Origin: Bacilli bacterium
GTDB taxonomy: Bacteria > Bacillota_I > Bacilli_A > RF39 > UBA660
Direction of reading: 5' to 3'
DNA: 10,126 nt
NCBI GenBank assembly: GCA_017476705.1
Contig: JAFUZI010000084.1
Span: forward strand, 1 to 10,126
Shown: positions 1 to 6,117 of the stretch, piece after piece
Numbering within the stretch: the stretch's first letter is position 1
Layout of the letters: every line of letters begins with the position of its first letter
The notes under the pieces: generated by a model
The model's input: only the letters and a program-made list of their open reading frames with translations
The model's database searches: none
What the model was told of the DNA's origin: nothing
Made by a program: the position numbers and the translations under genes

Positions 1-1
1 C

Positions 2-82
2 AAAATAAGAATCGAGAATGAATTATTAAAAAAAGGATACCTAATGAAAGGAGATGGTATGATTGTAAAATTCATGAAGTAA
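2..82 (+). CDS. IS3 transposase OrfA, C-terminal tail (partial)
   Basis: The frame starting at base 2 is open to a TAA at 80-82. It begins KIRIENELLKKGYL, which matches the end of the leucine-zipper region of IS3-family OrfA proteins (a pattern like L-ENE-LKK). The helix-turn-helix part lies upstream of the window. Within this frame, at 28-34, there are seven A's where ribosomes are expected to slip by -1 into orfB, so these codons have two fates: termination at 80-82 to give OrfA, or fusion to orfB. The tail after the slip site (about 15 residues, ending IVKFMK) is probably without function. Confidence 0.7.
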   Translation, partial: KIRIENELLKKGYLMKGDGMIVKFMK

Positions 83-969
83 CTCAAATCAAATATGAAA
101 TAATAGAACTTTTAAGCAAAGATTATAATGTTAAGTCCTTATGTTTAATAATGAAAGTATCTAGGTCTGGATATTATAAATGGTTTAAAAATAAAAATAT
201 ATTAAACCGTTATGAATTAAATAGAAAAGATTTAGGAGAATTAATTAAAGATATTCATAAAAGAAAACCAAGTTATGGATACCATAGAATATGGAAAAGA
301 ATAATAGAAGAAACTGGATGGGTAGTTTCACCAAACTTAGTACATAAAGTATGTAAAATATTAAAAATTAAATCTAAAGCTAAACATTATAAATATAAAA
401 AAGCAGGAGAAGAATCAGTTAAATATGAAAATATAATAGGATATAATTGGAATACATCTAGACCATTTGAAAAAATTGTTTCTGACACAACATCATTTTA
501 TTTTAAAAAGAAAAAATATGATTGGACGTTTTACTTAGATGTATTCAACAATGAAATTGTTGGTTCAGATGTAAGAGATTCGCTAAATGGTAATGGAATA
601 ATTAATCATAAAGAAGCAGTAAACAATATGTTAGAAAACAAAATAAAAAGAGGATATAAAGACCTAAAAACTATTGTTCACACAGATCAAGGGTCAGTAT
701 ATTCCTCAGTGTCATTTAACAATATATTTGATTCTTACAATGTCACCAGATCTATGTCTAGAGCTGGTACACCAACAGATAATCCAGTAATCGAATCCAA
801 AAACGGCTGGATTAAGAAAGAAATGTATATTGATTTTGACATAAATAATTATAACACAGTTCAAGATTTTATTAACGATATAGTTTGGGATAATAATAAT
901 TATAGACCAAGTTATGCATTAAAATATAAAACCCCAATTGAGTATAGAACTCAATTAGGGTTCAATTAA
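22..969 (+). CDS. IS3-family transposase OrfB (DDE integrase-type)
   Basis: This is the catalytic part of an IS150-type transposase that cuts and joins DNA for movement of the element. The first ATG is at 151 (272 residues), but homologous-looking sequence starts earlier: the frame is open from 22 and reads YEIIELLSKDYNVKSL before the SRSGYYKW helix-turn-helix motif. The natural product is therefore most likely the OrfAB frameshift fusion. Counting from the ATG at 151, an HTH_21-like region with SYGYHRIW is at about 41-48. The catalytic core has Asp112 (SDTTSF), Asp179 (HTDQG) and Glu215 (NPVIES). There are 35 residues between the last two, the DD(35)E spacing of the family. All three acidic residues are present and the frame is intact. 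Confidence 0.92.
   Translation: MIKKRIPNERRWYDCKIHEVTQIKYEIIELLSKDYNVKSLCLIMKVSRSGYYKWFKNKNILNRYELNRKDLGELIKDIHKRKPSYGYHRIWKRIIEETGWVVSPNLVHKVCKILKIKSKAKHYKYKKAGEESVKYENIIGYNWNTSRPFEKIVSDTTSFYFKKKKYDWTFYLDVFNNEIVGSDVRDSLNGNGIINHKEAVNNMLENKIKRGYKDLKTIVHTDQGSVYSSVSFNNIFDSYNVTRSMSRAGTPTDNPVIESKNGWIKKEMYIDFDINNYNTVQDFINDIVWDNNNYRPSYALKYKTPIEYRTQLGFN
28..35 (+). promoter_or_regulatory. Programmed -1 ribosomal frameshift site (A AAA AAA G)
   Basis: In the orfA frame the codons at 29-31 and 32-34 are both AAA and the base before them is also A, which gives the heptamer A AAA AAA followed by GG. A slip of one base back places the ribosome in the orfB frame, which is open from 22 (after a TGA at 19-21) to the end of orfB. 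This is the classical way IS3 elements make the OrfAB transposase. I see no clear stimulatory hairpin downstream; an AAAGGAGAT at 47-54 lies on the wrong side to act as an upstream stimulator. Confidence 0.6.
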
Positions 970-980
970 TATTCTTTTTG

Positions 981-1005
981 TGTCTACTTTTTATTGACTA
1001 CTTCA
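981..1005 (+). repeat. Right terminal inverted repeat of the IS
   Basis: A 25-bp segment beginning TGTCTACTTT and ending GACTACTTCA lies 11 bp after the orfB stop. It ends in CA and has the look of IS150-group ends. It contains TTGACT at 994-999, a good outward-facing -35 hexamer. In this family a -35 in one end can join a -10 in the other end when a circular intermediate forms. No matching -10 follows at this insertion site. The left repeat is outside the window, so the pairing of the two ends is inferred. Confidence 0.6.
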
Positions 1006-1014
1006 AATTAAATT

Positions 1015-1027
1015 GCTTCTTTTTTTA
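1015..1027 (-). terminator. Probable remnant (5' arm) of the fhs terminator, cut by the IS
   Basis: Read on the minus strand, the fhs stop TAA runs straight into AAAAAGAAGC and then AATTTAATT, where the IS begins. Other terminators in this window have the same make-up: an A-run, a short mixed segment, a small A/T loop, then the complement ending in T's, with the stop codon touching the arm. Here only the first arm exists and no complementary GCTTCTTTTT follows. I infer that the IS landed in the loop. The left flank outside the window should then carry the other arm. Confidence 0.4.
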
Positions 1028-2635
1028 ACTTAAATTTATTATTTCACCGTCAACAACATCGATTAGTTCATAATTAGGTTTTCTAGATAAACCAGGCATT
1101 GTCATAATATTACCTAGTAACACTGTTATAAATCCAGCACCAGAATACCATCTAATATCTTTAACAGTAACAGTAAAGTCAACAGGAGCTCCAAGCTTTT
1201 TAGCATCATCAGAGAAAGAATATTGTGTTTTAGCAACACAAATTGGAACATTAGAAACACCATTCTTCTCTAGGATTTTAATTTTATCCATCATCTCTGG
1301 TGTATAGACAACATCACTAGCTCCATAAATACTCATACATATTTTATTGATTTTAGATACGATACTATCATTCAAATCATATAGATAAGTAAAATTATTA
1401 CACTTACATTCTAATACTTTAGAAGCAAGATCTTCTGCACCTTTACCACCATCTACATAAGCAGTTGAAAGAGCAAATTTAAATCCTTTTTCTTCACAAT
1501 GTTTTTTAACCATTTCAATTTCTTCATCTGAATCAGTATTATACTTATTAAGACATACTACAACATCTACACCGTACTTTGCTAGATTATCATAGTGTCT
1601 ATCAAGATTAGCAAATCCAGAAGCTAAAGCTTCATCATTTCTATCAAATATCTTACTTTTTTCTACTCCACCATGATATTTTAACGCTTTTATTGTTGAA
1701 ACAAGAACAATCGCATCAGGTACTAAATTACCAACACGGCATTTAATATCCAAAAATTTCTCAGCACCTAAATCAGCTCCAAATCCAGCTTCTGTAATAA
1801 CATAATCGGCATAACTTAAAGCAGTTTTTGTTCCTATAATACTGTTACAACCATGAGCTATATTGGCAAATGGACCCCCATGGATAATAGCCGGAGTATT
1901 CTCTAATGTTTGTACTAAATTAGGTAGTATCGCATCTTTTAATAAAGCAACTAAAGATCCTTCTACCTTTAAGTCTCTTACATAAACATATTCCTTTTTA
2001 CTATTTAAACCAACAACAATATTTCCTAATCTATTCTTTAAATCATCCAAATCAGTAGCTAAACAAAATAAAGCCATTATTTCAGACGCAGAACTAATAG
2101 AAAAATAATCATGTCTTCCACCCGCAACTACATCTCTTAAAGATCTATCATTTACATCTAAACAACGATTAAAAGTTACTTCCTGAATATCTAAACTATT
2201 ACCAAAATAAATATGATTATCAATAGCAGCACTAATAAGATTATTTGCAGAAGTTATCGCATGCATATCACCAGTAAAGTGAAGATTAATATCTTCCATA
2301 GGAACAACTTGACTATATCCTCCACCAGTAGCTCCACCTTTCATTCCAAAAACAGGTCCCATAGATGGTTCTCTAAGAGCCAACATAGCTTTCTTACCCA
2401 TTCCTTTTAAAGCATCAGCTAACCCAATACTAACTGTTGTTTTTCCTTCTCCAAATGGTGTAGGACTAATAGCAGTTACTAATACTAGTTTTCCTTTAGG
2501 ATTCATATTAGAACACTTAATCTTAGCTTTATAATCACCATATAATATTAACTCGTCATCACTAATTCCAATACCTTTAGCTATATCTTTTATAGGCAGT
2601 TTTTTACTGTTTCTTGATATTTCTATATCTGTCAT
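1025..2635 (-). CDS. fhs: Formate-tetrahydrofolate ligase
   Basis: The enzyme joins formate to tetrahydrofolate with ATP, giving 10-formyltetrahydrofolate for purine and formyl-methionine synthesis; it is cytosolic. The 536-residue protein is slightly shorter than the usual 550-560. The nucleotide-binding P-loop TPFGEGKTT is at about 59-67. Other family signatures follow: EPSMGPVFGMKGGATGGG, the INLHFTGDMHAI segment, GPFANIAHGCNS, and a C-terminal GAGF motif. ATG at 2635-2633 is chosen over the TTG one codon earlier because GAGGTG (2646-2641) sits 5 nt before it. The gene stands alone, with a TATAAT box just upstream. Its 3' end lies 19 bp from an IS end, and no complete terminator remains. 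Identification is firm from full-length motif content. Confidence 0.97.
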   Translation of the reverse strand: MTDIEISRNSKKLPIKDIAKGIGISDDELILYGDYKAKIKCSNMNPKGKLVLVTAISPTPFGEGKTTVSIGLADALKGMGKKAMLALREPSMGPVFGMKGGATGGGYSQVVPMEDINLHFTGDMHAITSANNLISAAIDNHIYFGNSLDIQEVTFNRCLDVNDRSLRDVVAGGRHDYFSISSASEIMALFCLATDLDDLKNRLGNIVVGLNSKKEYVYVRDLKVEGSLVALLKDAILPNLVQTLENTPAIIHGGPFANIAHGCNSIIGTKTALSYADYVITEAGFGADLGAEKFLDIKCRVGNLVPDAIVLVSTIKALKYHGGVEKSKIFDRNDEALASGFANLDRHYDNLAKYGVDVVVCLNKYNTDSDEEIEMVKKHCEEKGFKFALSTAYVDGGKGAEDLASKVLECKCNNFTYLYDLNDSIVSKINKICMSIYGASDVVYTPEMMDKIKILEKNGVSNVPICVAKTQYSFSDDAKKLGAPVDFTVTVKDIRWYSGAGFITVLLGNIMTMPGLSRKPNYELIDVVDGEIINLS

Positions 2636-2640
2636 CAAAT

Positions 2641-2658
2641 CACCTCGCTAATATTATA
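2641..2658 (-). promoter_or_regulatory. fhs promoter -10 and ribosome binding site, very short leader
   Basis: On the minus strand an extended -10 (TGA then TATAAT, 2658-2653) is followed by 6 nt and then GAGGTG (2646-2641). Transcription would start at about 2646, so the mRNA leader would be about 11 nt and begin with the Shine-Dalgarno itself. No good -35 is seen at 16-18 bp, which fits an extended -10 promoter. Confidence 0.55.
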
Positions 2659-2747
2659 TCATATTTACTAATTTTATTAATTATTAAATATATTTATTTC
2701 AAATTTAAAAATTCACTAAGTATTTTTAAAAATTTCAAATAAAAGTA

Positions 2748-2826
2748 CCCTCCTTTCATGAAAACCTCCATTTGTAAAAAAAATTATTACTTGATATTAT
2801 TAACCCCGTTAAGAAAAAAAGGAGGG
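2748..2826 (+). promoter_or_regulatory. Possible Shine-Dalgarno-sequestering leader of the surface protein gene
   Basis: CCCTCCTTT at 2748-2756 is the perfect complement of AAAGGAGGG at 2818-2826, the only strong ribosome binding site before the surface protein. Pairing would bury the site in a 9-bp stem with a 61-nt loop. A second, shorter anti-Shine-Dalgarno, CCTCC, lies at 2765-2769 and could compete. I do not recognise a known riboswitch class. The pairing is seen directly; the regulatory role is inference. Confidence 0.4.
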
Positions 2827-4242
2827 ATAATTATAAAAAAATTAAAATTTTTCTTAATAATAATTATATTAGTTTTCACAGTCTTTATACCTAAAGTAAA
2901 AGCAATTGAAACAGCCAATTTCTATGAGGCAGAATATATTGATGGAATCTATATGAATAGATATGATCCTAAAACGCGTACCACGTATTATCAAAAAGCC
3001 AGGTTTTTCAGAAGATATTATAAAAATATTTTCTCTTACTGTGTTGACCCATTTGCCTTTTTTAACACAAATGTATTATATACAGAAATAGAAAAGCCAC
3101 CAATCTTATCAGTAGACCAAATGAAAAGAATAACTAAAATAGCTCATTTTGGTTATAATTATAAAGATCATACAGATGTAAAATGGTATGCAATAACACA
3201 ACTAATGATTTGGAGAGTTAGTGAACCAAATGCCGATTTTTATTTTACTGATTCATTAAATGGTAATAGAATTAATGCTTACGAAAATGAGATACAAGAA
3301 ATTAATAATTTAATCTATGAATATGAAAATTCTTTTAATATAGAAAAAGAATACAACTTAGTAGAAGATGAATCATTATCACTAACTGGAAACTTTAAAT
3401 ATATTCAAAATAATTATAATGAACTACAAATAACTGATACTTCTCTAACAAGCATACCTCTAAAAGAAAAAGAATATAACTTCAAATTTACAAAAAAAGA
3501 TAATTACTACAATAGCCCTTATATATTCTTTACAGGAGAAAATACACAAACTCAACTACAGACAGGTGACTTTGAAAAAGAAATAGTTGAATTAAAAGTA
3601 AATGTTAAAAAGACATCACTTACTGTTAAAAAAATAGATGAAGATACTAATACTACTACTCCTAGTGGTGAAGGAGAACTAAATAACTCTGTTTTTCAAT
3701 TATTAGATAATAATAAAAATCTAATTCAAGAGTTCACACCTAATACAATACATAAGATAGATAATTTAGGATTTAATACCTATTATATAATAGAAATTAA
3801 ACCAGGAGTCGGTTATACTTTAAATGAAAAAATATATCAAATAGATATTACTCCAAATAATCCAATAATAGAATTAGCAATTCCTAATAAAATAATTGAA
3901 AAGAAAATAATAATACAAAAAAAATATGGAGAAACTAATAATCTATTAAATGAAAGTAACATAACATTTAGAATATTTAATAATAAACACGAACTAGTAA
4001 AAGAATTAACGACTAATGAAGAAGGTATAATAGAAACTATTTTACCATATGGAGAATATGAAATAGTTCAACTAAATACAACTGATGGATATCAAATAAA
4101 CGATCCATTTCAAATTCTTGTCAATGATACAGAAGAAGAATATATTGAATTAAAAGACTATAGAATAAAAGTACCAGATACCTACACTAATAATAATATA
4201 TTATTATTATTTCTAATAAAGATAATACTTGCGTTATGTTAA
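2758..4242 (+). CDS. Sortase-anchored surface protein: signal peptide, thioester domain, two Cna_B domains
   Basis: This looks like a wall-attached adhesin of the thioester-domain class. The only standard start, ATG 2758, has no ribosome binding site; the frame is drawn from it. A perfect AAAGGAGGG (2818-2826) points instead to a start at ATA 2833 (7 nt after GGAGG) or ATT 2830. From there the protein begins with KKLKFF, a hydrophobic run and PKVKA before the likely cleavage site, an ideal signal peptide. Counting from 2758, Cys95 (FSYCVDP) and Gln148 (YAITQLMIW) match the Cys and Gln that form the internal thioester. Two Cna_B repeats follow at about 287-380 (Lys291, Glu346) and 382-470 (Lys388 or 389, Gln438 where Glu is usual). 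The C-terminus is VPDTY (472-476), then 18 residues, mainly hydrophobic, ending in Cys, with no basic tail. It overlaps the sortase gene by 7 nt. Confidence 0.85.
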   Translation: MKTSICKKNYYLILLTPLRKKGGIIIKKLKFFLIIIILVFTVFIPKVKAIETANFYEAEYIDGIYMNRYDPKTRTTYYQKARFFRRYYKNIFSYCVDPFAFFNTNVLYTEIEKPPILSVDQMKRITKIAHFGYNYKDHTDVKWYAITQLMIWRVSEPNADFYFTDSLNGNRINAYENEIQEINNLIYEYENSFNIEKEYNLVEDESLSLTGNFKYIQNNYNELQITDTSLTSIPLKEKEYNFKFTKKDNYYNSPYIFFTGENTQTQLQTGDFEKEIVELKVNVKKTSLTVKKIDEDTNTTTPSGEGELNNSVFQLLDNNKNLIQEFTPNTIHKIDNLGFNTYYIIEIKPGVGYTLNEKIYQIDITPNNPIIELAIPNKIIEKKIIIQKKYGETNNLLNESNITFRIFNNKHELVKELTTNEEGIIETILPYGEYEIVQLNTTDGYQINDPFQILVNDTEEEYIELKDYRIKVPDTYTNNNILLLFLIKIILALC

Positions 4243-4757
4243 AAAAAATATATCTAGTACTTTTAATCACAATACTATTTCTCTTTCCATTATCAATAAT
4301 AAAAGTTAATAATAAAGATATTCAATTCAATAATTTAATAGTATCTAATAAGGAAAAACCTATTGCCAAACTCATAATAAATAAAATTAAATTAAATGAA
4401 TATCTTTATAATATTAATAGTAATGAGAATAATATTGAAAAACATGTAACTATATTAGAAAATTCAATATTTCCTAATAATTCTAATAGTATAGTCTTTA
4501 TAGCTGCCCATTCTGGTACTGGTAAAATAGCTTATTTTAATAATTTAGACAAACTAGAAATAAATGATTCTATAAAGTTTATCTATAATAATAAAACATA
4601 TACTTATATAGTTAAAGATATATTTGAAGAAAATAAAAATGGCTACATAAATATAAATAAAGAATTTGAAGATCAACTAGTTCTTACTACTTGTTCTAAA
4701 AACAAAAATAAACAACTCATAGTAAATTGTATAAAAAAAGAGTCTATTCAAAATTAG
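4236..4757 (+). CDS. Small membrane-anchored sortase, probably dedicated to the upstream surface protein
   Basis: Sortases cut a sorting motif and link the protein to peptidoglycan or to another subunit. This 173-residue protein has an N-terminal membrane segment (about 5-22), an extracytoplasmic beta-barrel region, the catalytic His92 in FIAAHSG and the catalytic Cys153 in LVLTTCS. The Arg that normally follows the Cys on the next strand (R-x-x-V pattern) appears as Gln160 in KQLIV, with Lys159 next to it. Start ATG 4236 overlaps the stop of the upstream gene (ATGTTAA) and has no clear Shine-Dalgarno, so translation is probably coupled. There is only one transmembrane segment, unlike pilus-type class C enzymes; class assignment is uncertain. 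Its TAG stop lies in a terminator shared with the convergent S41 gene. Confidence 0.88.
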   Translation: MLKKIYLVLLITILFLFPLSIIKVNNKDIQFNNLIVSNKEKPIAKLIINKIKLNEYLYNINSNENNIEKHVTILENSIFPNNSNSIVFIAAHSGTGKIAYFNNLDKLEINDSIKFIYNNKTYTYIVKDIFEENKNGYININKEFEDQLVLTTCSKNKNKQLIVNCIKKESIQN

Positions 4758-4765
4758 ACTCTTTT
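4736..4765. terminator. Bidirectional terminator shared by convergent genes
   Basis: AAAAGAGTCTA (4736-4746) pairs perfectly with TAGACTCTTTT (4755-4765) around an 8-nt loop. It ends in T's on the plus strand and, read on the minus strand, also ends in T's. The stop codons of the sortase (TAG 4755-4757) and of the S41 protease (minus TAG 4746-4744) are the two halves of the same base-paired position. The genes overlap tail to tail by 14 bp. Confidence 0.85.
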
Positions 4766-6036
4766 AATAATTTAATAGCTTCATGTATTTGATTATCATT
4801 TTCAAATTTAGGATCTGAATAAAACTCATCATTTAAAGAAACTTCTAAATCAGGTTTTAATCCCTTTTCATTTAACCATTTTCCTTTAGAAGTTAACCAC
4901 TTTTCAGTAGTATATTTAATACTACTTCCAGTACTTAAAGATTGAGAATTCTGAACAGTACCTTTACCATAAGAAGTTAAACCAACTAATTTTACTTTCT
5001 TATAATTATCTTTAAAACAAGTAGCTAATATCTCAGAAGCAGAAGCACTACCTTTATTCATAAGAATTACAACTGGATAACTTCTTACCTCATCAGATGT
5101 TGAATATATTTTTTTTACTTTTCCTTTATTTTCTATTTGATATAAAACTGTTTTTTTATTAAAGAATAAACTTAAAATATCTCTAGTTTTATTTAAATGT
5201 CCTCCCGGATTATCCCTTACATCAATTATTAAACTATTTATTCCTTTTTTCTCTAATTTTAAAAGTTTACTTGAAAACTGTTTATAAGTATTAGCCGCAA
5301 AAGATGAGATACTAATATAACCAATCTTACTATCTTCATCAGCAATTTTAGAAGTTACACTATCAATCTCTATATTACCTCTTGTAATCACATAATCTAA
5401 TTCCTTATCACCTCTTAAGACTGTTATCTTAACTTTAGTACCAATTTTACCCTTAACTTTTTTAGTTATATTATCACCATATAACCCTTTAACATCCTCA
5501 CCATTTACTTTAATAATATAATCTCCTATTTCAATTCCTACCTTTTTAGATGGTGAATCATTTAAATAATCAATAACTTTATTATATTCTTTTTCCATAT
5601 CATATTGAATACTAACACCTATTCCTACAAATTCACCATCAATAGTTTCATTAAAAGCATCCGCAACATCACTATCAATAAAATTAGAATATGGATCATT
5701 TAAAGAATTAATCATCCCTTTAATAGCTGCATCAGCTAAATCATTTCTATCAACTTTATCATAATAATCTTTAATAATATTATCATAGGTACTAACAATC
5801 TCTGCAACCTTAGCATCTGATCCAACCTGATACTTACTATAAGTAATAACATACCCTATAAATATACCAAACGATATCGCAATGATTATAACCACAATAA
5901 CTTCAGATATTGAAAAATCACTATCTTCATTTTCTAAATAATTATTAGATACAAAAGAAAAAGATTTTCCAATATTATTTTTAATTCTTTTTAAAAAAGA
6001 GGCCTTCTTTTTTTTATTATGCTTTTTCTTCTTCAT
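4744..6036 (-). CDS. S41-family carboxy-terminal processing protease with PDZ domain (CtpA/CtpB-like)
   Basis: An envelope serine protease that trims C-termini of extracytoplasmic proteins. It is 430 residues from ATG 6036, chosen because GGGAGAGGA (6049-6041) sits 4 nt upstream; a TTG at 6051 lies inside or before that site. The order is a very basic cytoplasmic N-terminus (KKKKHNKKKK), one membrane helix (about 45-66), a helical lead-in, a PDZ domain (about 135-220, with FVGIGV and a GDYIIKVNG strand), and the protease core. The catalytic set is Ser332 in GSASASE, Lys358 and Gln362 in YGKGTVQ. The C-terminus ends soon after the core, so there is no peptidoglycan-binding domain like that of some CtpA proteins. 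It stands alone between two terminators. The substrate is unknown. Confidence 0.93.
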   Translation of the reverse strand: MKKKKHNKKKKASFLKRIKNNIGKSFSFVSNNYLENEDSDFSISEVIVVIIIAISFGIFIGYVITYSKYQVGSDAKVAEIVSTYDNIIKDYYDKVDRNDLADAAIKGMINSLNDPYSNFIDSDVADAFNETIDGEFVGIGVSIQYDMEKEYNKVIDYLNDSPSKKVGIEIGDYIIKVNGEDVKGLYGDNITKKVKGKIGTKVKITVLRGDKELDYVITRGNIEIDSVTSKIADEDSKIGYISISSFAANTYKQFSSKLLKLEKKGINSLIIDVRDNPGGHLNKTRDILSLFFNKKTVLYQIENKGKVKKIYSTSDEVRSYPVVILMNKGSASASEILATCFKDNYKKVKLVGLTSYGKGTVQNSQSLSTGSSIKYTTEKWLTSKGKWLNEKGLKPDLEVSLNDEFYSDPKFENDNQIHEAIKLLKESNFE

Positions 6037-6095
6037 AATTTCCTCTCCCAACTATATAATAGTTTATCATATAAAATAGTTTTTTAGTACAAATA

Positions 6096-6117
6096 AAAAG
6101 ACAATTAAATGTCTTTT
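6096..6117 (-). terminator. Terminator after the Trx-like gene
   Basis: On the minus strand AAAAGACA (6117-6110), a 6-nt loop and TGTCTTTT (6103-6096) are followed by TATTTG. The AA of the TAA stop (6118-6116) is already part of the first arm. The A-run on the other side could also allow function in the plus direction, but no plus-strand gene ends here. Confidence 0.75.

Larger units (their letters stand above)
1..1005 (+). mobile_element. IS3-family (IS150-type) insertion sequence, right part; left end outside the window
   Basis: This stretch holds the end of orfA, a complete orfB and a terminal inverted repeat, so it is the right-hand portion of an IS3-family element. The two reading frames overlap in the -1 arrangement typical of the family. 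The element runs off the window at position 1. The right boundary is placed at 1005 because the sequence there ends in CA and its reverse complement begins TGAAGTAGTC, as expected for the TG...CA termini of IS3 elements. The reading frame of orfB shows no stop or frameshift, so the copy may be active. The left repeat and target duplication cannot be checked here. Confidence 0.85.

Noticed and set aside
47..61. AAAGGAGAT followed by ATG as a separate start for orfB
   Set aside because: The ATG at 59-61 is in the orfA frame and stops at 80-82, so it cannot begin orfB.
2213..2410. Plus-strand open frame of 65 codons
   Set aside because: It lies wholly inside fhs on the opposite strand, has no ribosome binding site or recognisable domain, and is Ser/His-rich as expected for the reverse of a conserved coding region.
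2660..2745. Plus-strand promoter for the surface protein gene
   Set aside because: Several A/T hexamers (for example TTTACT and TTCACT) exist but none has a convincing partner at the right spacing.
6066..6092. S41 promoter TTGTAC and TATGAT on the minus strand
   Set aside because: The spacer is only 15 bp; an alternative TATTAT at 6061-6056 lacks a -35. The promoter cannot be fixed.
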